Positions 9,082 through 19,190 of a stretch of DNA of 64,000 nucleotides are shown piece by piece. This DNA comes from Streptomyces sp. NBC_00820 (GTDB taxonomy: Bacteria > Actinomycetota > Actinomycetes > Streptomycetales > Streptomycetaceae), in NCBI RefSeq assembly GCF_036347055.1, contig NZ_CP108882.1, positions 2,307,001-2,371,000 on the forward strand, read 5' to 3'. Position numbers and translations under genes: made by a program. Positions within the stretch are counted from its first letter, which is position 1, and each line of letters begins with the position of its first letter. The notes below the pieces were generated by a model that saw nothing but the letters and a program-made list of their open reading frames with translations, did not search any database and was not told the origin of the DNA.

Positions 9082-9100
9082 GAGGCAAACCTAACCTTAC
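9082..9100 (-). promoter_or_regulatory. iron box (DmdR/DtxR-type operator) upstream of bfd
   Basis: Read on the minus strand the site is GTAAGGTTAGGTTTGCCTC. It matches about 14 of 18 positions of the DtxR/DmdR consensus TTAGGTTAGGCTAACCTA, and lies 54 nt before the bfd start. An iron-bound repressor here would silence bfd when iron is plentiful, which fits a factor needed to release stored iron. Confidence 0.8.
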
Positions 9101-9128
9101 TCACCGGCCGGGAAGCACGACAGCGGAA

Positions 9129-9158
9129 GGGGCGCGGATCCCATGTGATCCGCGCCCC
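9129..9158 (-). terminator. hairpin terminator of aroH
   Basis: A 12-bp perfect stem (9129-9140 with 9147-9158) with a 6-nt loop lies 36 nt past the aroH stop. No long T run, as usual in Streptomyces. Confidence 0.75.
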
Positions 9159-9193
9159 AATTCGTCCGCACGGCCCGTCCCCGGGCCGGACCG

Positions 9194-10780
<1,587 letters not shown>

Positions 10781-10807
10781 TCACCGACATCGACGGAAAG
10801 AGGAACC

Positions 10808-12751
10808 ATGGACCTGGCACGACTGGCGTACGAGACCCGTCCCTTCGCCCTGCTCCGCCGCCGCACCCCGGGCCGTGACCAGGACACGGTGGAGGTGCTG
10901 ATCGGCCCGGTCAGCGCCCGCGACCGGCTCGCCGACCTGCCCGACGAGGGCCTGGCCCTGGTGCCGTTCCGGCAGATCCGCGAGCGCGGCTTCGACGTCC
11001 GCGACGACGGCACGCCGCTGCTCGTACTCACGCCCGAGGAGTCGTACGAGGTCCCGCTCGACGAAGCCCTGCGGTCGCTGCCCGGCCACGCGGTGCGGGT
11101 CGAGGGCGGCGGGTTCGACGTCAGTGACGAGGAGTACGGCGAGACCGTCGGGCGGGTGCTGCGGGAGGAGATCGGCCGGGGCGAGGGCGCGAACTTCGTG
11201 ATCCGGCGGACGTACGAGGGCGAGATCCCCGGCTTCGGGCGCGCGGACGCGCTCGCGCTGTTCCGGCGGCTGCTGGAGGGCGAGCGGGGCGCGTACTGGA
11301 CCTTCGTCGTGCACACCGGAGACCGGGAGGAGCCCGAAGGACCTTCCTCGGAAGGGCGGCTGGAGACGGGTGGGCGGACGCTGGTCGGCGCCAGTCCCGA
11401 GGTGCATGTGCGCATGGCCGGCGGCACGGTCGTCATGAACCCGATCAGCGGCACGTACCGCTACCCGGCCGAGGGCCCGACGCCCGAGCACCTGCTGGAC
11501 TTCCTCGCCGACGGCAAGGAGATCGAGGAGCTCTCCATGGTCGTCGACGAGGAACTGAAGATGATGTGCACCGTCGGCGACAGGGGCGGCGTGGTCGTCG
11601 GACCGCGGCTGAAGGAGATGGCACACCTCGCGCACACCGAGTACGAGCTGCGCGGGAAGTCCTCCCTGGACGTGCGGGAGGTGCTGAGGGAGACCATGTT
11701 CGCGGCGACGGTCACCGGGTCGCCGGTGCAGAACGCGTGCCGGGTCATCGAGCGGTACGAGAGCGGCGGGCGCGGTTACTACGCGGGCGCGCTGGCGCTG
11801 CTCGGGCGGGACGCCGGGGGCGCCCAGACCCTGGACTCCCCCATCCTGATCCGCACCGCCGACATCTCGGCTGGGGGCACCTCCCGCTCGAGCGAAGCCG
11901 AGAGTGGGGGAGGACGGCTGCGGGTGCCGGTCGGCGCGACGCTCGTCCGCGGCTCGGACCCGGCGCACGAGGTCGCGGAGACGCACGCGAAGGCGGCGGG
12001 GGTGCTGGCGGCGCTGGGCGTGCGGCCCGCCCGCCCGCGCGCGGAGCGGGACCTGCCCGGGCTGGCCGTAGATCCCCGGGTGCGGGCGGCTCTCGACGGG
12101 CGGCGCTCGTCGCTGGCGCCGTTCTGGCTGCGGATGCAGGAGCGGGCGCGGTCCCTTGAGGAGCACGCCCTGGTCGTCGACGCCGAGGACACCTTCACCG
12201 CGATGCTGGCGCACGTCCTGCGGTCGGGCGGGCTCGACGTGACCGTCCGGCGGTACGACGAGCCCGGGCTGCGGGAGGCGGTGCTCGCGCACGAGGGGCC
12301 GGTCGTCCTCGGTCCCGGCCCCGGTGACCCCCGCGACCTCGACGACCCCAAGATGCGGTTCCTGCGGGGCCTCACCGCCGAGGCGCTGCGGACACACCAG
12401 CACGGCGTGCTCGGCGTGTGTCTGGGGCACGAGCTGATCGCGGCGGAGCTGGGCCTTCGGCTCGTGCGCAAGGAGGTGCCGTACCAGGGCGCACAGACGG
12501 AGGTCGACCTGTTCGGGCGGGGTGAGACCGTCGGCTTCTACAACAGCTTCGTGGCGAGCTGCGACGACGAGGAGGCGGCCGAACTGGCCGCGCACGGCGT
12601 CGAGGTGAGCCGGGCCGCGAACGGCGAGGTGCACGCGATCCGGGGCCCGGGGTTCGGCGGAGTGCAGTTCCACCCGGAGTCGGTGCTGACGCTGAACGGG
12701 GCGGAGATCGTGCGGGAGCTGCTCGTCCAGCTGCGCCGCACGACCGTGTGA
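10808..12751 (+). CDS. trpE: anthranilate synthase, fused TrpE-TrpG
   Basis: A 647-residue fusion of the chorismate-binding synthase (about 1-425) and the glutamine amidotransferase (about 445-645). The synthase part has NPISGTYRYPAEG near 205, VDEELKMM near 247 and TGSPVQNACR near 302. The amidotransferase has VLGPGPGDP, nucleophile loop GVCLGHE near 537 and FHPES near 620. It makes anthranilate from chorismate and glutamine. Controlled by the leader-peptide attenuator upstream. Odd point: residues of about GGTSRSSEAESGGG (near 357) are coded by a dispersed repeat that sits in-frame in the synthase domain. Confidence 0.95.
   Translation: MDLARLAYETRPFALLRRRTPGRDQDTVEVLIGPVSARDRLADLPDEGLALVPFRQIRERGFDVRDDGTPLLVLTPEESYEVPLDEALRSLPGHAVRVEGGGFDVSDEEYGETVGRVLREEIGRGEGANFVIRRTYEGEIPGFGRADALALFRRLLEGERGAYWTFVVHTGDREEPEGPSSEGRLETGGRTLVGASPEVHVRMAGGTVVMNPISGTYRYPAEGPTPEHLLDFLADGKEIEELSMVVDEELKMMCTVGDRGGVVVGPRLKEMAHLAHTEYELRGKSSLDVREVLRETMFAATVTGSPVQNACRVIERYESGGRGYYAGALALLGRDAGGAQTLDSPILIRTADISAGGTSRSSEAESGGGRLRVPVGATLVRGSDPAHEVAETHAKAAGVLAALGVRPARPRAERDLPGLAVDPRVRAALDGRRSSLAPFWLRMQERARSLEEHALVVDAEDTFTAMLAHVLRSGGLDVTVRRYDEPGLREAVLAHEGPVVLGPGPGDPRDLDDPKMRFLRGLTAEALRTHQHGVLGVCLGHELIAAELGLRLVRKEVPYQGAQTEVDLFGRGETVGFYNSFVASCDDEEAAELAAHGVEVSRAANGEVHAIRGPGFGGVQFHPESVLTLNGAEIVRELLVQLRRTTV
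11871..11913 (+). repeat. dispersed palindromic repeat inserted in-frame in trpE
   Basis: A 43-nt segment with an imperfect inverted repeat (CTCCCGCTCG at one end, CGAGAGTGGGGGAG at the other, around AGCGAAGC). It matches what I recall as a very common short intergenic repeat of Streptomyces. It adds about 14 residues in a loop of TrpE between the ILIRTADIS and RLRVPVGATLV blocks, which are normally almost adjacent. The frame is kept and no stop is introduced. Confidence 0.75.
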
Positions 12752-12779
12752 CCGCCCGGGGGGCCGTCGGCCGGAGGCC

Positions 12780-13808
12780 TCAGCCGAAGAACACCCCGAC
12801 CTCCTCGTACAGCGCTGGGTCGACGGTCTTCAGCTTGGCCGTCGCCTCGGCGATCGGGACGCGGACGATGTCGGTGCCGCGCAGGGCGACCATCTTGCCG
12901 AAGTCGCCGTCGCGGACGCAGTCGATGGCGTGCAGGCCGAAGCGGGTGGCGAGCCAGCGGTCGAAGGCGCTCGGGGTGCCGCCGCGCTGGATGTGCCCGA
13001 GCACCGTGGTGCGGGCCTCCTTGCCGGTGCGCTTCTGGATCTCCTTGGCCAGCCACTCGCCGACGCCGGACAGCCGCACGTGCCCGAAGGAGTCGAGCGA
13101 CTCGTCCTTGAGGACCATGTCGCCGTCCTTCGGCATGGCACCCTCGGCGACGACGACGATCGGCGCGTACGACGCCTTGAAACGGGAGGCGATCCAGGCG
13201 CACACCTGGTCGACGTCGAAGCGCTGCTCGGGGATGAGGATGACGTTGGCGCCACCGGCGAGGCCGGAGTGCAGGGCGATCCAGCCGGCGTGCCGGCCCA
13301 TCACCTCGCAGACCAGGACCCGCATGTGGGACTCGGCGGTGGTGTGCAGCCGGTCGATGGCCTCGGTGGCGATGCCGACGGCGGTGTCGAAGCCGAAGGT
13401 GTAGTCGGTGGCGGACAGGTCGTTGTCGATGGTCTTGGGCACGCCGACGCAGGGCACCCCGTACTCGTCGGAGAGCCGGGCGGCCACGCCCAGGGTGTCC
13501 TCGCCGCCGATCGCGACGAGGGCCTCGACCTCCTGCTTGGCGAGGTTCTCCTTGATACGGCGGATGCCGTCCTCCACCTTGAGGGGGTTGGTCCGCGAGG
13601 AGCCGAGGATGGTGCCGCCGCGGGGCAGGATGCCGCGCACCGCGGGGATGTCGAGGCGGATGGCGTCGCCTTCGAGAGGGCCGCGCCACCCGTCCCGGAA
13701 GCCGACGAAGTCGTAGCCGTACTCCTGCACGCCCTTGCGGACGACGCCCCGGATCACCGCGTTGAGCCCGGGGCAGTCGCCGCCTCCGGTCAGTACTCCG
13801 ACCCGCAT
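12780..13808 (-). CDS. pfkA: 6-phosphofructokinase
   Basis: A 342-residue group-III phosphofructokinase converting fructose 6-phosphate to the 1,6-bisphosphate in glycolysis. Nucleotide loop LTGGGDCPGLN is at 6-16, the donor loop reads GGEDTLG near 101, the catalytic base is in KTIDNDLS near 125, and MGRHAGWIAL is near 170. The GGEDT and PKTIDND residues are those seen in pyrophosphate-dependent enzymes, yet characterised Streptomyces relatives use ATP as I recall; the donor is therefore uncertain from sequence. GAAGGGA precedes the ATG. Convergent with trpE. Confidence 0.92.
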   Translation of the reverse strand: MRVGVLTGGGDCPGLNAVIRGVVRKGVQEYGYDFVGFRDGWRGPLEGDAIRLDIPAVRGILPRGGTILGSSRTNPLKVEDGIRRIKENLAKQEVEALVAIGGEDTLGVAARLSDEYGVPCVGVPKTIDNDLSATDYTFGFDTAVGIATEAIDRLHTTAESHMRVLVCEVMGRHAGWIALHSGLAGGANVILIPEQRFDVDQVCAWIASRFKASYAPIVVVAEGAMPKDGDMVLKDESLDSFGHVRLSGVGEWLAKEIQKRTGKEARTTVLGHIQRGGTPSAFDRWLATRFGLHAIDCVRDGDFGKMVALRGTDIVRVPIAEATAKLKTVDPALYEEVGVFFG

Positions 13809-13930
13809 GGATATGTCCCTTCGCAGCGATGGCCTGACGCTGAGTCACGGTAGTGGTGATGCGCGTCACACGGCGAGAGGCGGGAAGGGTGATTCCGGTG
13901 AATTGTCGGGAAGCGGCTTGACCAGCCGGT

Positions 13931-14608
13931 TCACACGTCGTCGAGGCCCCGCTCGAGCGCGTAGCGCACCAGCTCCACCCTGTTGTGCAGCTGGAGCTTG
14001 CCGAGGGTGTTCTGGACGTGGTTCTGGACCGTGCGATGGGAGATGACCAGGCGCTCGGCGATCTGCTTGTAGCTCAGTCCCTTGGCGACCAGCCGCAGCA
14101 CCTCGGTCTCCCGGTCCGTCAGCCGGGGCGCGCCGGGCGCGTCGGTGTCCGGGGCGGGGGCTGGCTCGGAGGCCAGGCGGCGGTACTCGCCCAGGACCAG
14201 TCCGGCGAGGCCCGGCGTGAAGACCGGATCGCCGACGGCGGTACGGCGCACCGCGTCCAGGAGTTCGCCGGTGGACGCCGACTTCAGCAGGTACCCGGTC
14301 GCGCCGGACTTCACGGCCTCCAGGACGTCGGCGTGCTCACCGCTGGCGGACAGCACGAGGACGCGCAGGGCCGGGTTGTGGGCCACGAGTTCCTTGCACA
14401 CCTGGACGCCGGGCTTGGCGGGCAGGTTGAGGTCCAGGACGAGGACGTCGGGGGCGACCGCCTTGGCGCGGCGGACCGCCTGCTCGCCGTCGCCGGCGGT
14501 GGCGACCACCTCGAAACCGGACTCGGCCAGGTCCCGGGCGACCGCGTCCCGCCACATGGGATGGTCGTCGACCACCATGACCCTGATCGGGTCCCGCTGC
14601 TGTGTCAT
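13931..14608 (-). CDS. NarL/LuxR-family response regulator
   Basis: A 225-residue regulator. Receiver domain at 8-125 (acidic pocket VVDDH, phospho-acceptor D in VLVLDLNLPAKPG, Lys in YLLKSAS) and a LuxR-type DNA-binding domain at about 155-220 (LTDRETEVLRLVAKGLSYKQIAERL). Its ATG overlaps the kinase stop by 4 nt, so it is translationally coupled to the histidine kinase upstream and is its cognate partner. Targets unknown. Confidence 0.94.
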   Translation of the reverse strand: MTQQRDPIRVMVVDDHPMWRDAVARDLAESGFEVVATAGDGEQAVRRAKAVAPDVLVLDLNLPAKPGVQVCKELVAHNPALRVLVLSASGEHADVLEAVKSGATGYLLKSASTGELLDAVRRTAVGDPVFTPGLAGLVLGEYRRLASEPAPAPDTDAPGAPRLTDRETEVLRLVAKGLSYKQIAERLVISHRTVQNHVQNTLGKLQLHNRVELVRYALERGLDDV

Positions 14609-15828
14609 CGCTTCTCCGCCTTCCCCCGCGCCCCCACGGCGCCCTTCGGTACCTTCAACTCGACTTCCGTCCCCTGCCCGGGCACCGAGACCAGCTCGGC
14701 GCTGCCCCCCAGGTCGCGCAGCCGCCCCCGGATCGACTGGGACACCCCGAGCCGGCCCTCACCCTCGGCCTGGGCGAGCCGGCCCTCGGGGATGCCGGGG
14801 CCGTCGTCCCGGACGGTGACGACGATCTCGCCGGGCTCGTCCTCGACCAGGATCCAGGCGCGTGCTTCCGCACCCGCGTGCGCGCGCACGTTGTCCAGGG
14901 CGGCCCCCACGGCTGCGGCCAGTTCCCGCGCCGCGGCCGGCGGCAGCGGCACCGGGGCGCCGGGCTCGGCGAGGCCGACCCGGGCGCTCGCGTACGGGGC
15001 GAGCAGGGTGCGCAGATCGAGCGGGCCGTCCTCGTCCGGTTCCTCGACCGCGTGGACCAGCGCGCCGTCGGCCAGGTCCCGCGAGACCCGGGAGACCGGC
15101 ACCAGCCCGCCGGAGACCAGCGTGCGCAGCGCGACCTCCTGCTCCCCGGCGAGCCGCCCCAGCTCGGCCGCCTCACCGCCACTCACCGCGCCCCGCCGCT
15201 GCACCATCGCCAGCACCTGGAGCACGCCGTCGTGGATGTCCCGGGCCAGCCGCTCCCGCTCGCGGGTGGCGGCCTCGATCTCCAGGGCGCGGGCGAGGGT
15301 GCGCTCGGAGGCGCGGGCGACCTCCACGACGTAGCCGATGGCGATGGCCGCGACCCAGACCAGGACCACGTTGTGCACGGTGTCCCGGGCCGGGCTGCCT
15401 CGCTCGACCAGGTTGGCGGCGGCGACGGGCGTGGAGGCGAGGGCGGCCCAGCGCCAGCCGCCCTTGAGGGCGAAGGCGAGGACCGAGCCGGCCGTCCATA
15501 TCGACGGCAGGGTCGGGCCGCCGCCCGCGATCCGCTCGTGGTTGTCGGCGAGCGGGGTGAGCAGGATGCCCGTGAGGGCGATGACCAGGTCGACGGCGAG
15601 GAAACGCCGGGTGCAGCGGGCCGCGCTCGCCACTCTGGGCAGGGTGGCGAGGGTCCAGACGGCCAGGACCGCGAAGTAGGCCAGGGCGACCCAGGGGCGC
15701 ACGAAGCGGGTGTACGCGCTGGCGGCCAGGCCGATGGCGTACAGCATCGCCAGGACGCGGTAGCCGGACAGGGCACGCCACAGGGGCAGCTCGACCGACA
15801 TCCTCATGACCCGCTCGCGCTTGGGCAC
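14605..15828 (-). CDS. sensor histidine kinase, HisKA_3 type (MacS-like)
   Basis: A 407-residue kinase. About five hydrophobic helices occupy residues 20-175, with no large extracellular domain. The dimerisation/phospho-acceptor block RERERLARDIHDGVLQVL is near 192 (His of DIHDG), and the ATPase domain has DNVRAHAG near 315 and DDGPGIPEG near 345. Cytoplasmic domain order resembles the MacS family that pairs with LuxR-type MacR regulators. GTG at 15828; ATGs at codons 8 and 10 are alternative starts. Confidence 0.92.
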   Translation of the reverse strand: MPKRERVMRMSVELPLWRALSGYRVLAMLYAIGLAASAYTRFVRPWVALAYFAVLAVWTLATLPRVASAARCTRRFLAVDLVIALTGILLTPLADNHERIAGGGPTLPSIWTAGSVLAFALKGGWRWAALASTPVAAANLVERGSPARDTVHNVVLVWVAAIAIGYVVEVARASERTLARALEIEAATRERERLARDIHDGVLQVLAMVQRRGAVSGGEAAELGRLAGEQEVALRTLVSGGLVPVSRVSRDLADGALVHAVEEPDEDGPLDLRTLLAPYASARVGLAEPGAPVPLPPAAARELAAAVGAALDNVRAHAGAEARAWILVEDEPGEIVVTVRDDGPGIPEGRLAQAEGEGRLGVSQSIRGRLRDLGGSAELVSVPGQGTEVELKVPKGAVGARGKAEKR

Positions 15829-15871
15829 GCCCCCGCCCCCCCGATCCCCCGGCCCCCGCCGGTCCGTCCCG

Positions 15872-16648
15872 CTAGCCCTCGGTGCCGTGCGCCTGCCCGG
15901 CCTGCCCGGCCTCCTTGGCCTGCTCGGCCTCCTTGGCCTGCTCGGCCTCCTTGGCCGCTTTCGCGGCCTCCGCGATCTGCCGCTTGGCGACGGTCGCGTA
16001 GACGTCGACGTACTCCTGCCCGGAGAGCTTCATGATCTCGTACATGACCTCGTCGGTCACCGCGCGCAGCACGAACCGGTCCTGGTCCATGCCGTGGTAG
16101 CGGCTGAAGTCGAGCGGCTTGCCGATACGGATGCCGGGCCGCATCAGCTTGGGCATCACCCGGCCGGGAGGCTGGATCTTCTCGGTGTCGATCATCGCGA
16201 CCGGAATGACCGGCGCGCCGGTGGCGAGCGCCACGCGCGCGAGGCCGCCGGGCTTGCCCCGGTACAGGCGGCCGTCGGGCGAGCGGGTGCCCTCGGGGTA
16301 GATGCCGAACAGTTCTCCGCGCCTGAGCACCTCTATGCCGCTCTTGATGGCCGCCTCGCCGGCGCCGCGCGCCCCGGAGCGGTCCACCGGGAGCTGCCCG
16401 ACGCCCTTGAAGAAGGCCGCGGTCAGGCGGCCCTTCACGCCCGGAGTGGTGAAGTACTCGGCCTTCGCGATGAAGGTGACCTTGCGGTCGAGCATGGTGG
16501 GCAGGAAGAACGAGTCCGAGAAGGACAGGTGATTGCTCGCCAGGATGGCGGGGCCTTCGTCCGGAATGTTCTCCAGACCCTCCACCCAGGGCCTGAAGGC
16601 GAGCTTCAGCGGTCCCCCGATGGCGACCTTCATCGTGCCGTACAACAC
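15872..16648 (-). CDS. 1-acyl-sn-glycerol-3-phosphate acyltransferase (PlsC family)
   Basis: A 258-residue membrane-associated acyltransferase of phospholipid synthesis. The catalytic HX4D box is NHLSFSD near 39, the glycerol-phosphate site is YPEGTRS near 117, and a PVAMI block follows near 150. The C-terminal 35 residues are a charged (KEAEQA)n repeat coded by 18-bp units (about 15885-15965), outside the fold. GTG at 16648 with GGAGG 7 nt upstream. Positionally equals Rv2182c of M. tuberculosis. Confidence 0.9.
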   Translation of the reverse strand: MLYGTMKVAIGGPLKLAFRPWVEGLENIPDEGPAILASNHLSFSDSFFLPTMLDRKVTFIAKAEYFTTPGVKGRLTAAFFKGVGQLPVDRSGARGAGEAAIKSGIEVLRRGELFGIYPEGTRSPDGRLYRGKPGGLARVALATGAPVIPVAMIDTEKIQPPGRVMPKLMRPGIRIGKPLDFSRYHGMDQDRFVLRAVTDEVMYEIMKLSGQEYVDVYATVAKRQIAEAAKAAKEAEQAKEAEQAKEAGQAGQAHGTEG

Positions 16649-16794
16649 CCGTGTGCCTCCCGTTTCCGTCGGTCAGACCTTAACCCGGTCCGCGGCCAAT
16701 GACGCCGACGACCCTGGTCGGTGTCAGTGCGGTCGCGTACGGTGAGGCACATCCGCCAGTTCTTCACGCCTCTTTCAGGAATGGAGTCCGTCAG

Positions 16795-17580
16795 GTGCCG
16801 GTCCTTCCCGGAGCCGAGCCGTACCGCCACGAGGGCGGGGAGGTGGGTGTCCTCCTCTGTCACGGCTTCACCGGCTCGCCTCAGTCACTGCGCCCCTGGG
16901 CGGAGCACCACGCCGCGCACGGCCTGACCGTGTCGCTGCCCCTGCTGCCCGGACACGGCACCCGCTGGGAGGACCTCCAGGTCACGGGGTGGCAGGACTG
17001 GTACGCGGAGGTGGACCGCGCCCTGCGGCTGCTCTCCGAGCGGTGCTCCCGGGTCTTCGTTGCGGGCCTGTCGATGGGCGGCGCGCTGGCCCTGCGGCTC
17101 GCGGCCCGGCACGGCGAGCGGGTCTCCGGGGTGATCGTCGTCAACCCGGCGAACCGGGTGCACGGCCTGTCGGCGTACGCGCTTCCGGTGGCCCGGCACC
17201 TCGTCCGGACGACGAAGGGCATCGCCAGCGACATCGCCATGAGCGGCGCGTGGGAACTGGGCTACGACCGGGTGCCGCTGCACGCGGCGCACTCCCTGCG
17301 GGTGTTCCTGCGCCGGACGGACGGTGAGCTGCCCCAGGTCACGCAGCCGTTGCTGCTGCTGCGCAGCGCCCAGGACCACGTGGTTCCGGCGGCCGACTCG
17401 GCCCGGGTGCTGAGCCGGGTGTCGTCCACGGACGTAACCGAGAGTGTGCTGGAACAGAGCTACCACGTGGCGACGTTGGACCATGACGCGGACCGGATCT
17501 TCGAGGAGAGCCTCGCCTTCATCGGCCGGCTCGCACCCAGTGTCGGCAAGGGCAAGGAAGGGACGGCCGCAGTTGGCTGA
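16795..17580 (+). CDS. alpha/beta hydrolase (carboxylesterase / monoacylglycerol lipase type)
   Basis: A 261-residue cytosolic serine hydrolase close to the Est30-type carboxylesterases. Oxyanion region LCHGFTGSP near 23, nucleophile in GLSMGG near 95, acid in AQDHVVP near 195 and the triad His in SYHVATLDHD near 225. The GTG at 16795 is chosen for the GGAATGGAG upstream; the frame runs on to 16699. Divergent from plsC, so a role in lipid turnover is plausible but not proven. Overlaps the next gene by 8 nt. Confidence 0.87.
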   Translation: MPVLPGAEPYRHEGGEVGVLLCHGFTGSPQSLRPWAEHHAAHGLTVSLPLLPGHGTRWEDLQVTGWQDWYAEVDRALRLLSERCSRVFVAGLSMGGALALRLAARHGERVSGVIVVNPANRVHGLSAYALPVARHLVRTTKGIASDIAMSGAWELGYDRVPLHAAHSLRVFLRRTDGELPQVTQPLLLLRSAQDHVVPAADSARVLSRVSSTDVTESVLEQSYHVATLDHDADRIFEESLAFIGRLAPSVGKGKEGTAAVG

Positions 17581-18277
17581 GCACGGCTCCGACCGCGAGG
17601 GCCGCGAGGAACGCGACCCGGACGACCAGGGGGTGCCCTTCGACGAGGACGCCGCCTGGAAGGCGATCGTGGCGGGATACGGCGAGGAGCCGCCGGATCC
17701 GCCGGGTGCCCGGCCGTTCCGGCCGGTGGAGGATCTCGCACTGCTGGAGAAGGACCCCCCAGCCAAGGAGGCCACGGGGGTCAAGGGTGCCAAGGGCGTC
17801 TCGGGTACCGAGGACACCGCGGACACGGCGGGCACCGCGGGCACCGCGGACACGGAGGCCGCCAAGGACCCCGAGGGTGCCGAGGCTGCCGAGGCTGCCG
17901 GGAGCGCGGGCACCGAGGAGCCGAAGCCCGTACGGCCGCTGGGCGGCTCGGTGTCCTTCGCGCCCGGTATCGGCCCGCGGGACCACAGCGCGCCGGAGGC
18001 GTCCGAGGACGACTTCGACGAGGACGACGAGGGGCACTTCGTGCCGCCCGAGCCGCCCCCGCTGCCTGCCGCCGACACGACCGCCAGGTTCGCCTGGCTC
18101 GGGGTGGTCGGCGGGCCGGTCCTGCTGCTGCTGGCGGTGCTGCTCGGCTGGGAGATGACCTGGTGGCTCACGACCGCCGGCATCGGCGGGTTCCTCGGCG
18201 GGTTCGTGACGCTGGTGACGCGGATGCGGACGGACGAGGACGACGACGAGGATCCGGGCCGCGGGGCGGTGGTCTGA
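17573..18277 (+). CDS. acidic membrane protein of unknown function
   Basis: A 234-residue protein with a TTG start at 17573 inside the hydrolase stop region (AAGGAAGGGA upstream). The first 150 residues are acidic and low in complexity (runs of GTAGTAD, EAAEAAG). Two hydrophobic helices follow at about 165-215 (FAWLGVVGGPVLLLLAVLLGW and the next), and a very acidic tail ends it. Not assigned to a family. The coupling suggests it works with the hydrolase. Confidence 0.75.
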   Translation: MAEHGSDREGREERDPDDQGVPFDEDAAWKAIVAGYGEEPPDPPGARPFRPVEDLALLEKDPPAKEATGVKGAKGVSGTEDTADTAGTAGTADTEAAKDPEGAEAAEAAGSAGTEEPKPVRPLGGSVSFAPGIGPRDHSAPEASEDDFDEDDEGHFVPPEPPPLPAADTTARFAWLGVVGGPVLLLLAVLLGWEMTWWLTTAGIGGFLGGFVTLVTRMRTDEDDDEDPGRGAVV

Positions 18278-18311
18278 GGCAGCGCGCGGCGGGGCCCCGG
18301 GAGCCGGGATG

Positions 18312-18369
18312 CCCTGCCGCGGGGCCGTGACCTGCGAGTCCCTGCCGCGGGGGCCGTGGCCTGCGAATT
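18312..18369. repeat. tandem 28/29-bp repeat between convergent genes
   Basis: Two adjacent copies beginning CCCTGCCGCGGGG at 18312 and 18340, differing at a few positions, fill the gap between two convergent genes. A partial third copy may follow near 18370. May act as a terminator region; no clean hairpin seen. Confidence 0.6.
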
Positions 18370-18420
18370 CCTGGCGCGTCGGGATCTGCGGCACCCCGCC
18401 CCGTCGGGAACCGCGGTGTC

Positions 18421-19170
18421 CTACCGTGCCGGGATTCTGAGGGCGGCGAGGACCGGGAGGTGGTCCGTGGCCGCCTCCAGGTCCCGCCGCGTGACGCCGG
18501 GCTGGTCCAGGGGCACCCCGCAGCCGAGGACTTCGATGCCCTTGGTGGCGAAGAGGGCGTCGATGCGCCGGTAGGGGTCGGCGGGGGTCCAGGTGTACTC
18601 GCCGCCCCAGGGGGCCGTGGCCCAGCAGTCCTGGAGGCTGTCGGCGAGAAGACGGAAAGTGCGGCCGTCGGGGCTGTCGTTGAGGTCGCCACCGGCCACC
18701 GCGTGTTCCACGCCCAGCCCGGCGAGCCGGTCGAGGAGCATCCCGCCCTGCGCGCGGCGCTCGTCCCGCTGGAGGCTGAGGTGGCAGCTGATCACGCCCA
18801 GGCGGGCGGCGCCGCCGAACCGTACGACGGCGGTGGCGAGGCCTCTGCGGTGCAGGCCGGGGGTGAGCGGGAGCAGTATGTCCTCGGTCCGCTCGACGGT
18901 GGCCCGCAGCGAGCAGAGGATCGCGGGACCCGCGGTGGTGGCCCCGCCGGTGAGGACGACCTGGCCGGAGGCCGCGGCGAGGCGGGTGAGTTTCTTGCGC
19001 CAGCGGAAGAAACGGGGCGCTTCCTGGATGAGGACCAGGTCGGGAGCGCAGGCGGTGATCACCCTGGCGAGGGCGTCGGTGTCGTCGCGCATCGAGCGGA
19101 TGTTGTAGCTCAGGACCCTGATGACCGCGGAACCGTCGGGCTCCGTGCGGGAGTTGGGCAGCAGCTCCAT
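18421..19170 (-). CDS. endonuclease/exonuclease/phosphatase-family protein
   Basis: A 249-residue EEP-fold enzyme. Metal and catalytic motifs in order: LSYNIRS near 20, VLIQEAPRF near 47, ISCHLSLQ near 122, GGDLNDSPDG near 155 and TDHLPVLAAL near 237. Metal-dependent phosphodiesterase or phosphatase; substrate cannot be told. The ATG at 19170 lies 7 nt after a TACATT -10 box on the same strand and lacks a ribosome site, so it is probably leaderless; a TTG at 19179 is in frame upstream. Confidence 0.85.
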   Translation of the reverse strand: MELLPNSRTEPDGSAVIRVLSYNIRSMRDDTDALARVITACAPDLVLIQEAPRFFRWRKKLTRLAAASGQVVLTGGATTAGPAILCSLRATVERTEDILLPLTPGLHRRGLATAVVRFGGAARLGVISCHLSLQRDERRAQGGMLLDRLAGLGVEHAVAGGDLNDSPDGRTFRLLADSLQDCWATAPWGGEYTWTPADPYRRIDALFATKGIEVLGCGVPLDQPGVTRRDLEAATDHLPVLAALRIPAR

Positions 19171-19190
19171 GTGGATCAATGTACGCCCAA

